A stretch of DNA of 64,000 bases, taken from Henckelia pumila. Lineage: Eukaryota > Streptophyta > Magnoliopsida > Lamiales > Gesneriaceae. Each line of letters opens with the position of its first letter. The first letter of the stretch is position 1. The DNA is taken from contig NC_133123.1 in the NCBI RefSeq assembly GCF_033568475.1, forward strand, positions 19,206,622 through 19,270,621, read 5' to 3'. Positions 23,940-36,919 of the stretch are shown here, piece after piece. The notes below the pieces were generated by a model that was not told where the DNA came from, searched no databases, and saw only the letters and a list, made by a program, of their open reading frames with translations. The translations under genes were made by a program, and so were the position numbers.

Positions 23940-24844
23940 ATTACTGCAACATCCAATTGAGAATCAGAGAAGATATTAACATTAGAAAAACCATGTTCAA
24001 TACAAAAGTCCATTCCAGCTCGAATAGCCAAAAGCTCCCCCATTCAACACTAAATTTGGATACTGGATACCAGTCGCCTTATCCCCTAAGACCTGACCAG
24101 AAGAATCTCTAACCACAATACCGACACTGCATAATTTCCTGTTAGTATCGACACCCGCATCAACATCCAACCTTAATTGATCATGTATTGGTGGTTTCCA
24201 AATCCGATCCATAATCCCATTATTCAAGGAATTTTGGACATCACACTTCATTCTCGCACTATGGAAACCAGATAACATAGTCCAAGGCCCAATCCATAGT
24301 AAAATCTAATACTCTGCTCTTTGGTCTATGTTTCCCATTACAATAATCTCGCCAAACCGCCCATGCCATCACAGCAAAATACTCCATCTCTTGTTTATTT
24401 AACTTTTCCAATAGTAGAATATAACAGTCAATAAAAGATTCCCCTCTAAGATTTTTAAAAAGTCTCCAAAAACTATATTTTTTCCAAGCATTTCTCGCAA
24501 ATTGACAAAACAGAATGCAATGGCTAGTAGTGGTCAAATCTGACTTACAAAGAGAACAAAAACTATTAGTCGGTACATGATGAGATTTAAGATTTACCTC
24601 CATTGGAATGAAGTCTCGAGATGCTTTCCAGAGGAAAATACACACTTTTGGTGGTATGTTTAGTTTCCATAAGAATCGTCACCAATAAGCAAGCTGATAA
24701 GATGATTGAAATGGCAGGGGACTCGAATTATTCATGATCCAGTAACCTGATTTAACAGAGTAGATTCCATAATAGTTCTCTTTCCAATATCTAACATCTG
24801 GGCATCCGCTTAGGTTAAGTATAATACTCATAATGGTTTCCGCT
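23940..24844 (-). pseudogene. LINE middle piece: RT zinc-binding region and start of RNase H
   Basis: The minus strand reads YYGIYSVKSGYW (about 24735-24770), then WKLNIPPKVCIFLWKASRD and the Cys/His zinc-binding region of plant LINE RT (CSLCKSDLTTTSHCILFC, near 24490-24560). Then comes an RNase H start (LDVDAGVDTNRK, near 24130-24170). Frameshifts separate these parts. Its upstream end continues at 31117 beyond copia 2 and its downstream end at 12725 beyond copia 1. It is a dead element. Confidence 0.85.
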
Positions 24845-25759
24845 TGTTGTTAGGGTGTACTTCGAATTCTGAATAAGAGTGCGTCAACAGCAGCAATAGC
24901 AGCAACAAATACGAACAAAGTCGAGGCGAGAGAAACTCTCTATCCGCAAGACAAAATTGCCCGTTAACAGTGCTAAACGTTGGCAGCAATCGTATCTAAG
25001 ATACAACGACTTCTGAACGAGATATGGCAGCACAACGAATATCTCGAACTTCAACGAACGAAAATATGTTTTAACTTTTCTTTGAGAAAGTGAAGGAGAG
25101 ATATTTTAGAAATCAAAAATCTGAAATATATGTTATCTGATGTTTTTCTATCTTTTTTCTGTGTTATAACCACAATATATATAGTCTTATACACGAAACA
25201 ACACGTTTGAAGGCGTAAGGATGCAACCCATGACAGAAAAAAGGCCAGAAACAATCGTGACTTTTCAGTCTGCAGAAGGTGCGCTCGGGCGGTAATTTTC
25301 TACCGCTCGAGGGGCCAACTTTAAGCCAACCTACTGTCTCGCTATTTTGGTACCGCGCCCGCGCGAAAATTGTTACCGCGCGGGCGCAAGTCGCTTTGAA
25401 CTTACTGCTCGGGCCTACTCAATAAAATAATAAAATATTATTTTAAATAAATTTTATTCAAAAAGAATAATCGGATCAGAAGACCACACCACACCACACC
25501 ACACCACGCCTCGCCGCGCCGGCCGGCCGCGTGCGCGTGTGTTTGTTGCATCGATTAGCGTCTTGCCCCTTTACAAAACATCGGTGCCCTAAGGGCCCAA
25601 TCCCATAGTTCAATGTTGGACTATATAAGGTGAGCAACAAATTGGAGTTGTTCCAATGTGGGACAACCAATTCCCCATTTCCCTAAACTTTTCAAGACTT
25701 TTTGGACAAGTTTTTCAAGCCCATTACTTCCACAATTCATTCAATAACAATTTCCAACA
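24845..25759 (-). repeat. Left (3') LTR of copia 2
   Basis: The 915-bp LTR ends in inverted TGTTG/CAACA. It differs from its partner by indels: it has an extra ~60-bp block at about 25215-25275 and lacks a GC-rich block of similar size present at about 30738-30782 in the partner. The PPT is at 25760-25774 (ATGTGGGGGA on minus). 25775-26295 between PPT and the pol stop is non-coding. Confidence 0.92.
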
Positions 25760-26295
25760 ATCCCCCACATGAATGAATTTCACGTATATTAGCATTCTCA
25801 TTAGAAAATCATTTTGAGTTATTGTTACATCAGGATAGGTAGCTTGTGGTTTTGAACCTACCTTAGTAAAATACTATTGGATTTACTAGTTGCATAGTGA
25901 CGCGATGTCTTGAACTAGTCAACCGTTTGTGTAAACCAAGACAATATTACTTACATAACAATACTCTTACATATTTTGTTCTCACGTTGTGTCTATTTCG
26001 GCCCTGGACCATATCTTAGATTCATAAGTGTTGCAATCAAAGTGGCCAATACTTTGCACTTATATAGGTGATCTCCTATCAAGAGTATCCTGCGTTACTC
26101 CACCTCATAGGTATAGGAATCATTAAAAGAAAACTTAACCTCACCACATTTTGCAGGTCATTTAGACTTGGATATTTCAGGAATGAGTAAGTAACAATTC
26201 CAAGCACTCAAACTAATATTTATAACTTAGTTATCCCATTGAACCAAGGTTTTGGGATCTCCAATTCTCAAGGTTGGGTTACCGCTATAAATATT

Positions 26296-29200
26296 TTAAT
26301 TTGTGGATTTTAAACTCATTCCTCCAAGTAGTTTGTACATTTGATCTCTATTTATACTTTTTGTAAGCGGATCCGCAAGGTTTTCCTTTGACTTCACATA
26401 GTCAACCGAAATAACCCCATTCGAGATCAATTGTCTTATGGTATTGTGTCTCCGACGAATATATCGAGATTTACCATTGTGCATACTACTTTGTGCTCTT
26501 CCTATTGCTGACTGACTGTCACAATGAATCGTAATGGAAGACATTGGTTTATTCCAATATGGAATATCTTCTAGAAAGTTTCGAAGCCACTCGGCTTCTT
26601 CTCCAGCTTTATCTAGAGCAATGAACTCGGACTCCATAGTCGACCGAGCTATACAAGTTTGTTTAGAGGATCTCCATGACACCGCTCCTCCACCGATTGT
26701 GAACACATATCCACTCGTAGACTTGGAGTCTTTCGTGTCAGAAATCCAATTTGCATCACAATATCCTTCTAGGACTGCAGGATATTTTGTATACACTATT
26801 CCATAACTATAAGTGTATTTCAAATATCCAAGCACTCTCATTAGTGCTTTCCAATGATCCTCACTTGGATTACTTGTGAACCAACTAAGTTTGTTTACAG
26901 TATATGCAAGATCAGGACGGGTACAGTTAGTTAAGTACATTAAACTTCCTATCACCCTTGCATATTCCACTTGTGAAACAGGTTCTCCTCTATTTTTGGC
27001 TAAATGTGTACCCAATTCCATAGGTGTTCTAGCCGGAGGACGATTTGTGGCATGAAATCGTTCAAGAACCTTTTCTACATAATGAGTTTGGGATAACATA
27101 ATTTCAGCAGAAAGTCTAGAGACTTTAATCCCTAGAATTATATCACACAATCCCAAATCCTTCATATCAAAATGTTGTCTCAACATTTTCTTGGTTTTCA
27201 CAATCAATTCATGGTTGCTTCCCATGATTAACATGTCATCTATATAAAGGCAAACAATTACATATGCATTTGTATTACCTTTAATATAGACACATTTGTC
27301 ACATTCATTTATTGTGAAATCATTTGACAACATAACAGTGTCAAACTTTTGATGCCACTGTTTAGGTGCTTGTTTGAGTCCATACAGCGACTTGACAAGT
27401 TTACACCCTTTTCTTCTTTTCCGGGTACAATAAACCCTTCTGGTTGTTTTATATATATTTCTTCGTCCAACTCTCCATTCAAAAACGCTGTTTTAACATC
27501 CATTTGATGTATCTCTAGATCATGCAATGCTGCAATAGCTATGAGAACACGAATGGATGTTATTCTAGAAACAGGAGAGTAGGTATCGAAAAAATCATAT
27601 CCCTCCTTTTGTCTAAAACCTTGAACCACTAGTCGAGCTTTATATTTATCTATAGATCCATCTTCTTTGTATTTCCTTTTAAGAATCCACTTGGATCCCA
27701 AAGATTTACATCTCGGATGGAGATCAACCAACTCCCACGTATGATTGTGCATGATGGAATCTATTTCATTTTGTATGGCTTCCTTCCAAAAAGGAGCCTC
27801 AGGATTTGATAAAGCCTCTTGAAGAGTTCTTGGTTCATTATCTAACATGTATGTTAAAAAATCAGGACCAAACGACTTTTCAACTCTTACACGCTTGCTG
27901 CATCATGGTTCCTCGTTGTTTTGTGGAGTTTCAGTTGTATTTTCACGAGTTCGCTTGTTCAAACTAATTTCTTTCCTTTCTTTACATGAAAAGATATTTT
28001 CAAAGAATACAGCATTCCTTGACTCCATAATTGTGCCTTCATGTACATCAGGAATCGTTGACTTATGTACTAAAAATCGATATGCACTACTATTGTATGC
28101 ATAATCAATAAATATACAGTCAACCGTTTTATGCCCAATTTTTATTTGTTTTGGCTTAGGTACTTCTACTTTCGCCAAACACCCCCACACTTTGAGGTAT
28201 TGGTAAGAAGGTTTACGAATTTTCCACTGTTCATATGGTGTTTCGTCTTTTCCTTTGATTGGAATCCGGTTTAGAATGTGAGTTGCTGAGAGAATCGCTT
28301 CACCCCACATATTTTGAGGTAAGCCAGAATTTATTAACAACGCGTTCATCATTTCCTTTAATGTTCGATTCTTGCGTTCTGCAACGCCATTGGATTGAGG
28401 TGAGTAAGGGGCTGTCGTTTGATGAATGATGCCCGAAGTTGAGCAAAATTCTTCAAAAGAAGCCACATACTCTCCACCTCGATCACTTCGAATCATTTTA
28501 ATTTTCGAACTTCGTTGATTTTCAATCTCAGTCTTATATTTCTTGAAAGCTTCGATCGCTTCATCTTTACTTTTCAATAAATATACGTAACAAAATCTGG
28601 TCCAATCATCAATGAATGTTATAAAGTACTTATTTCCACCTCGTGTTTGTACCATTTTTAAATCACATACATCAGTATGCATTAATTCAAGTGGCATAGT
28701 ACTTCTCATGACATTATGAAATGGAGCTTTAACCATTTTCGCTTCAACACAAATCTCATATTTGTTTTGTGGATTTCTTTTAAACGTATGAATTACACTT
28801 AAGTTTGCAAGTCGTTGCAACGTATTGAAGTTAACATGTCCTAATCGTTCATGCCATAATTCATAGCTTTCAAGCAAGTAAGCAGAACCAACAACTTTAT
28901 TCTTCGCCTCAGGGCGGATAACATTCATTACATTCAATTTAAAGAGACCACTATCTTGGTACCCTTTGCCAACAAATACACCAGATTTAGTTAATACAAA
29001 TTTATCAGATTCAAAAACCATTCTAAATCCAGCCTTGCTCATAAGTGAACCAGAAACTAAGTTCTTCCGAATGTCTGGCACATGCAGCACATTCTTGAGC
29101 GTCACCTCTTTGCCCGAGGTCATTTTCAACACCACATTTCCTACTCCCACAACTTTAGATGTTGCGGAGTTTCCCATGAACAACTTTTGATCCCCAACGA

Positions 29201-29365
29201 TGGCATAGGTGGAATACATGTCTTTCTCGGCACACACGTGACTCGTAGAGCCGGTATCGATCTACCATCCTCTTGGATCATCCACCATGTTGGTCTCACA
29301 TATAACAACACTAAGATCAATATCAGAAAGTGCTAAAGGTACATACCTTTCTTGAACCATGTTCA
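26296..29365 (-). pseudogene. Copia 2 pol (protease, integrase, RT, RNase H), broken
   Basis: Protease [10 protein letters not shown] is preceded by TAG at 29262-29264 where Trp is expected. Integrase has [24 protein letters not shown] and VAERKNRTL, so the DDE set is present. A TGA at 27903-27905 replaces an Arg codon (the related copia 3 has Arg, a CGA to TGA type change). RT reads KWILKRKYKEDGS and [12 protein letters not shown] one-base shift near 27406 breaks it before the YGLKQAP motif. The last frame (26296-27333) keeps [17 protein letters not shown] and [11 protein letters not shown] and ends cleanly. The catalytic residues survive; the frame does not. Confidence 0.9.
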
Positions 29366-30198
29366 CTTGCCTTGGTTCTGATTTTTGTTATTTTTCTTTG
29401 GAAGTCGGCAGTCCCTTGCCATATGATTCGGTTTGCCACAGTTGTAGCAACTTCCTTGGAATTTCTTCGCTTTCCCCTTTTGCTTTCCATCATGGGGGCG
29501 CTTCCTCTTTTGACACGTACTAGACTCCGCCAGATTTGCTTTGGCCTCGGTTTCCATCATCTTTTTACTTGACTTGGCCTCAGTATTCCTGTTGTCCTCC
29601 TCAATGCGAAGTCGCACTATAAGATCTTCAAGTTTTAACTCCTTACGTTTGTGCTTCAGGTAGTTTTTGAAGTCTTTCTACATAGGAGGCAACTTCTCAA
29701 TGATAGACGCGACTTGGAATGGTTCATTGATTTCCATCCCTTCGGCCAATAAGTCATGCAAGATGATTGTATCTCTTGCACTTGACTCATTACAGTTTTT
29801 GAGTCTATCATTTTGAAGTCCCGAAATTTGCCAACCACGAACTTCTTTATACCGGCATCTTCAGTTTTGTATTTCTTTTCCAAGGAATTCCAGAGTTCCT
29901 TGGCCGTATTGACTGATGAATAGACACTATAGAGAGTGTCATCAAGGCCATTCAGAATATAGTTTCTGCACAGAAAATCGCTGTGGTTCCATGCATCAAC
30001 AGCGGTCCTCCTTTGGGTGTCAGAATCGCCTTCAATGACGACGGGGGGATCCTCCTTCAGGAATCTATACAGATTCAATGTTGTAAGATAGAAGAGCATT
30101 TTCTGCTGCCAACGTTTGAAGTCGGCACCAAAAAACTTTGGCGGCTTTTCTCCATGTGCAGGGGCGGAAGCGAGCGGAGTAAAGGAAACGGTAGACAT
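29366..30198 (-). pseudogene. Copia 2 gag, broken
   Basis: The start MSTVSFTPLASAP at 30198 lies about 40 bases after the LTR, so longer upstream readings are not used. The gag shows [17 protein letters not shown] and [18 protein letters not shown], typical of this copia group. A one-base loss near 29775 shifts the frame after QVQEIQ. TAG at 29678-29680 replaces the Trp before [10 protein letters not shown]. The zinc knuckle CYNCGKPNHMARDC is intact near 29400-29445. Confidence 0.88.
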
Positions 30199-30236
30199 CT
30201 TCAGAATCCGAGAAATACAAAATTTCGTCTTGCGAT

Positions 30237-31116
30237 TGTTGTTAGGGTGTACTTCGAATTCTGAATAAGAGTGCGTCAACAGCAGCAATAGCAGCAACAA
30301 ATATGAACAAAGTCGAGGCGAGAGAAACTCTCTATCCGCAAGACGAAATTGCCCGTTAACAGTGCTAAACGTTGGCAGCAATCGTCTCTAAGATACAACG
30401 ACTTTTGAACGAGATATGGCAGCACAACGAATATCTCGAACTTCAACGAACGAAAATATGTTTTAACTTTTCTTTGAGAAAGTGAGGGAGAGATATTTCA
30501 GAAATCAGAAATCAGAAATATATGTTATCTGATGTTTCTCTATCTTTTTTCTGTGTTATAACCACCATATATATAGTCTTATACACGAAACAACACGTTT
30601 GAAGGTGCGCTCGGGCGGTAATTTTCTACCGCTCGAGCGGCCAACTTTAAGCCAACCTACTGTCTCGCTATTTTGGTACCGCGCCTGCGCGGCAAAATGT
30701 TACCGCGCGGGCGCAAGTCACTTTGAACTTACTGTCTTGCATGTGAGGTGCTGCGCCCGCGCGGTAATAATTTACCGCTCGGGCCTACTCAATAAAATAA
30801 TAAAATATTATTTTAAATAAATTTTATTCAAAAAGAATAATCGGATCAGAAGACCACACCACACCACGACGAGCCGGCCGGCCGCGCGCGCGCGCGTGTT
30901 TGTTTCATCGATTAGCGTCTTGCCCCTTTACAAAACATCGGTGCCCTAAGGGCCCAATCCCATAGTTCAATGTTGGACTATATAAGGTGAGCAACAAATT
31001 GGAGTTGTTCCAATGTGGGACAACCAATTCCCCATTTCCCTAAACTTTTCAAGCCTTTTTGGACAAGTTTTTCAAACCCATTACTTCCACAAATCATTCA
31101 ATAACAATTTCCAACA
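30237..31116 (-). repeat. Right (5') LTR of copia 2
   Basis: The 880-bp LTR starts TGTTGTTAGGG and ends CCAACA before CCGCT. It contains GC-rich near-palindromes such as GTACCGCGC and GCGCTCGGGCGG (30606-30790) in an AT-rich context. No standard initiator-Met PBS follows it on the minus strand; the first bases are ATCGCAAGACGAAAT. Confidence 0.92.
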
Positions 31117-31300
31117 CCGCTTTGAACAATGAGAAATTCATGTGTATAACATTTGCATTATAGTCCCCCGTCGGGTTAATTAACATCTCCACTTTGGCAC
31201 TTCTTAATTCCTCAATCAACGACCTGCATTGAAAACTCCATCTTCGTTCCCAATCACCATCTTGGACATCTCCTCGGCCGTTCAAAATATCTGCCCAGCT
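31117..31300 (-). pseudogene. LINE upstream piece: end of RT region
   Basis: The minus strand reads VEMLINPTGDYNANVIHMNF and ends FSLFKA. Skipping copia 2, this continues straight into ETIMSIILNLSGCPDVRYW at 24780-24840, the expected spacer before the SVKSGYW motif of plant LINE RTs. The 5' part of the LINE is missing, so the copy is 5' truncated near 31300. Confidence 0.75.
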
Positions 31301-31329
31301 TTGGCTTGCCACGACGCCTCCGCCTCCGG

Positions 31330-31610
31330 GCACCATATCCATCTACCACCGCCTCTGCCACCGCCAGTGTCAGACCCGTTTCCGTGGGGCTCCGGATCAT
31401 AGCAAGAAGAAATGGACCGACCCCAACCTGCAAACCCTCTACTCGACCACCAAAATGGGTCTTTACGACGTGCTCAAGAAGAAATAGACCGACCCCAACA
31501 CCAACAATCTGCCTGTGTCTAGCAAGGTCGCCGTCGGCCTCGTGTTCGGTGCCATCGGTGGGGAACCCTGCCGACGTGGCCATGATCTAGATGGAGGGCG
31601 ACGGCCGGCC
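31330..31610 (+). pseudogene. Fragment of a mitochondrial dicarboxylate carrier (DIC/UCP type)
   Basis: The plus strand reads TLYSTTKMGLYDVLKKK, a stop, then TDPNTNNLPVSSKVAVGLV and GAIGG, followed after a frameshift by NPADVAMI, a stop and MEGDGRPTQ. This is the mid-section signature of plant mitochondrial dicarboxylate carriers (family knowledge: ...NPADVAMVRMQADGR). Two stops, one shift and loss of both ends show it is dead. An in-frame 72-bp tandem duplication (KKKWTDPN at 31404 and KKK-stop-TDPN at 31476) is also present. An A-rich run follows at 31618-31648. The gene is often intronless, so a retrocopy origin cannot be decided here. Confidence 0.75.
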
Positions 31611-31989
31611 GACTCAGAAAAACTTTAAAAAAAAAAAAAGAAAAAAAAGTTTTTCAAATCGCGATCTAAGACTAAGAAGAAAATGGGGAAACGTGATTCT
31701 GAGATTGGGGATTATTGTTCTCAATTTTCACGTAAAGATATGTAAAATATTTTTTTTAAAAAAAAATAAGCCACATGCGCTGGCGTCGGTGCAGGGAAAC
31801 ATTCATCTATCTATTTTTGTTTTAAAAGTATGAATAGAGGGCAAAGTTTTCCATTGTGTATTTACTACATTGCCCAAAAAATATGAATTATTGGTATTAA
31901 TTGCATGGGCATGAGTGAAAAAATGGTGTAAAATTTAGGGACAAATTTGGAATGTGGAATTTATAAAAATCAATGTGTTGTTCATTCAT

Positions 31990-32815
<826 letters not shown>

Positions 32816-33886
32816 AAATCTGTTATGATAATATAATAGTAAGATACTAAGAAAAATGATGAATTAATCATACTAAAATAGATAATGAATTACATAAGGA
32901 TTGTAACAAATATAACAATATAAAAATTCACATATTTTTTGTATTATGACAATAAAATAACTGATCATTTAAAATATTTAAGCAATATTTACACTTCTAC
33001 AATTTTTGTTTAATATAATATATAGATATATAACATCACCATAATTTTATGAAGAATAAGTTTCATAATATAATAATCTATTAATAAAAGAATGTTATAA
33101 TTAAGGTCATATAAAAACATATAGGGATATAAAAGCAAAAAAAATATTTTAGTTAGGGTATAAAAGTAAATAAATGTTCTTAAAAGTAAAAGAATGTTAT
33201 ATTAGAAAAAAATAAAAAATAATATAAATTTTTTGAAATATTTAAACACAACATTTTAATTGGTTTTTTAAATAACATATTGCATTTGTAAAGTTAATCA
33301 TATAATATAGCAATATAAGTGAAATCAAAAAATAAATTATTTTCATATAGTTTATTTTTTATTACAAATATATTGTGTCAATTCACCTCTTATTTAATTA
33401 TAGAAATTCACCTTCAATGAATTGGTTTGAATTATTTTCTATCAATTTAATAAAACAAAATTTAAAACACATTTTTTTAAAAAAATTCTTTAAAAAAAAT
33501 AAAATTTGGTTACGACATACTTATAAGAAAATTTGAAAATAATGATACGTCATAATTCAGTACATATTTGATTATAAAAATAAATTAGATAAATAAAATT
33601 TTATCGAAACATAATTCTTAGGAAAATATAAAAACAATTAACATAAAAATGATTCAGATGTTGGAAAATAAAAATATGCATGTATTATTTAAAATTATTA
33701 AAGATAATATATATTTAAAATATTATCTAATATCTATCACCTATCTAAAAGTGTGAATAAAAGGGTAAAGTTTTACTATTGTGAAATAACAACTTTGCCT
33801 TTTTATTTACACTATAAGTAAGGTCATATAAAAACATATAGGGATATAAAAGTAAAAACAATATTTTAGTTAGGGTATAAAAGTAA

Positions 33887-34049
33887 GAGTAATTTTCAGC
33901 TGCCCAACAATTCCTGCCCAACTCGTCCCCGATCACTAAAACCCACTACCGGGTTTTAGTTGTTTTTTTAAAAAAAAATTCGTATCACCAAAACCCACTA
34001 GTCGGGGACGAGTTGAGTATCATTGGTTGGACAGCTGAAAATTTCTAAT
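33887..34049. mobile_element. 163-bp hAT-like MITE with 8-bp target duplication
   Basis: The arms are inverted (TTTTCAGCTG near 33893 and CAGCTGAAAA near 34032, continuing inward through AACTCGTCCCCGA). They are flanked by AAAAGTAA on both sides (33879-33886 and 34050-34057). Paralogous copies at about 34733 and 34926 show the uninterrupted site. It has no coding capacity. Confidence 0.88.
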
Positions 34050-36299
34050 AAAAGTAAATGAATATTCTTATTATATTATAGGTAAATAGTAATATTCATA
34101 AATACATTATACATTTATGACATTAATTAAATTGCAACTAATGCATACCTTAATAACATTACCTAATTTATTTTTTAATTATTATATTATGAAAAGAACT
34201 ATTTTTTTTTCATTTTTCACAATTTGTTTTTATTTATTTTACACTATGTAATGTTAGGAAATATAAAAATATATAGGAATAAGCTAAATTTTAGTTTGTG
34301 GCTTAACTGAATTGTAGCTAATCAAATAGATAAATAAATCTTTAAAAAAACAAAAGAAAAAATATAACTTACGAAATTAATATTAAAAGTTAAAATTAAA
34401 AAATTAAGAATATAATATAAATTATGAAAAGAACAAAACTAAAACAAAAAATTTAGTATCATAATATTAAAAGTTTTCTATTATCTATTATCTATCTTAA
34501 AGTGTGAATAAAAGGGTAAAGTTTTACGATTGTGAAATAACAACTTTGTCCTTTTATTTACACTATAAGTAAGGTCATATAAAAACATATATATATTACC
34601 TATTTAAAAGTGTGAATAAAAGGATAAAGTTTTACGATTGTGAAATAATAACTTTGCCCTTTTATTTACACTATAAGTAAGGTCATATAAAAACATATAG
34701 GGATATATAAAAGTAAAAACAATATTTTAGTTAGGGTATAAAAGTAAATGAATATTCCTATTATATTATAGGTAATATTATATTACCTATCTAAAAGTGT
34801 GAATAAAAGGATAAATTTCTATGATTGTGAAATAACAACTTTGCCCTTTTATTTACACTATAAGTAAGGTCATATAAAAACATATAGGGATATATAAAAG
34901 TAAAAACAATATTTTAGTTAGGATATAAAAGTAAATGAATATTTCTATTATATTATAGGTAAATAGTAATATTCATAAATACATTATACATTTATGACAT
35001 TCATTAAATTGCAACTAATGCATACCTTAATAACATTACATAATTTATTTTTTAATTATTATTTTTTAAAAGAACTATTTTTTTTCATTTTTCACAATTT
35101 TTTTATTTATTTTACACTATGTAATGTTAGGTAATATAAAAATATATAATAATAAGCTAAATTTTAGTTTGTCACTTAACTGAATTGTAGTTAATCAAAT
35201 AGATAAATAAATCTTGAAAAGAACAAAAGAAAAAAAAAATAAAACTTACGAAATTAATATAAAAATTTAGAATTAAAAAAATTAAGAATATAATATAAAT
35301 TATGAAAAGAACAAAACTAAAACAAAAAATTTAGTATCATAATATTAAAAGTTATCTATTATATGTAAAAAGTAATAATATTTATAAATACATTATACAT
35401 TTATGACATGCATTGAATTGCAAATAATGTATCTCTTAACACCATTACGCAATTTATTTTTTAATTATTATTTTTTTGAAAAGAACCATTTTTTTTCATT
35501 TTTCACAAATTTTTTTTAAAGTTAGGCAATATAAAAATATATTAGAATAAATTAAATTTTAATTTGTGGCTTAATTGAGTTGCAGTTAATCAAATAGATA
35601 AATAAATCTTGAAAAAAATAAAAAAAAACTAAAGCTTACTGTATTAATATAAAATGATAGAATTAAAAATATATAAGAATATAAATCTTGAAAAGAATAA
35701 AACTAAAAAAATAATAATATTAAAATTTAAGAGTTAAAAACAATCTATTTACGAAATTAATGTAGGAGTATAAATTAAATCTATTACCTATCTGAAAGTG
35801 TGAATAAAAGGGTAAAGTTTTATCATTGTGAAATAAATTTGTCATTTTATTTATACTATAAGTAAGGTCATATAAAAATATATAGGGATATAATACAAGT
35901 TAAATGACAAAAAATAAAAATAATATACAAGTTACATGAATATAAATGAAAATATATATACCACAATATAACCCCAAAAAAATATGTTGAGTTAAATGAT
36001 CAAAATAAAAACAATATACAAGTGACATGATTAAAAATAAAAATGCATCGTAATATGATTAAAAATGAAAACATTTAAGTTACAGGATTAAAAATACAAA
36101 TTCACCATTAACATGACTAAAACTAAAAAAAAAAATTGATCATTATATTGTATTATGTCAATTGATTTTCATAATTAATAATTAAAGTTTATATGATTTT
36201 TATTATGAGCCGTGAAAATTTTAATAATTATAAAAAATAATAAATAGATATATTTTATAAACAAAATGTCACCACGTGCATCGCACATGCTGTTTACTA

Positions 36300-36300
<1 letters not shown>

Positions 36301-36343
<43 letters not shown>
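36301..36343. repeat. (TA)n microsatellite
   Basis: About 21 TA units directly after the Helitron 3' terminus, so the Helitron probably inserted between A and T at this site or the run grew from it. Confidence 0.97.
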
Positions 36344-36346
<3 letters not shown>

Positions 36347-36737
36347 GTTGATTGTGTCTTTGGATTTCATATAATCGGAGGGGATGTTGTCGAAATTTTT
36401 ATAGTTTTTAAACAAATTTTTCTTAGGTAGCTCATACAAAAAATCTATAAAATAATTAAGATGGATGAAGTATTATTAATCAATGGAGAGATTCTTAAGA
36501 AAGTAAATTAATCTATGGATTACTATTAATCAACGGAAAGGGTTGGGTAATCCTGGGGCTCGGGTGGGGAAAGAGAGGTCAAGAGGAGACCGGCCTAGAG
36601 CTGTTCCTAGTAAGGTGAGTGTATATCCCGCTTATACCACCATTTTCATCTTGGGCATGAAGAAACCTCGAAAACCCGCCAAGATTACCCTGGATTCATA
36701 TAAACCTGGGCTCATATTCTTGGCTGGATAAGATTAG
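36344..36737. other. Unassigned spacer
   Basis: A mixed-composition stretch with no convincing frame. The 62-codon frame at 36543-36731 has no recognisable domain. Confidence 0.4.
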
Positions 36738-36919
36738 AAAGACCAAGTCCACTAATCATGGACCTTGTCTACTGAAAATCACAAGACACGTTCTGCCTCA
36801 TAGTAACGCTTAGTCATATCGCGCCCAAAAGACCAAGTCCACTAATCATGGACCTTGTCTACTGAAAATCACAAGACACGTTCTGCCTCATGGTAACGCT
36901 TAGTCGTGTATCGCGCCCA
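36738..36919. repeat. 90-bp tandem duplication across the Athila-like LTR border
   Basis: Unit 1 (36738-36827) and unit 2 (36828-36919) start AAAGACCAAGTCC and end GCGCCCAA, nearly identical. The unit includes about 60 bases before the LTR start (TGGTAACGC at 36891) and the first ~30 bases of the LTR. Confidence 0.9.

Larger units (their letters stand above)
24845..31116 (-). mobile_element. Ty1/copia element 2, complete structure, broken coding
   Basis: LTRs start TGTTGTTAGGG and end TTTCCAACA (24845-25759 and 30237-31116). The target duplication CCGCT is exact (24840-24844 and 31117-31121). The minus-strand interior has gag, protease, integrase, RT and RNase H in copia order, with several stops and shifts. 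It sits in the same LINE that copia 1 interrupts. Proteins are most similar to copia 3 in this window, so they belong to related lineages. Confidence 0.93.

Noticed and set aside
31254-31590. Overlapping ~100-codon frames on both strands
   Set aside because: The minus frame is antisense to the dicarboxylate carrier fragment and the plus frame is out of phase with it.
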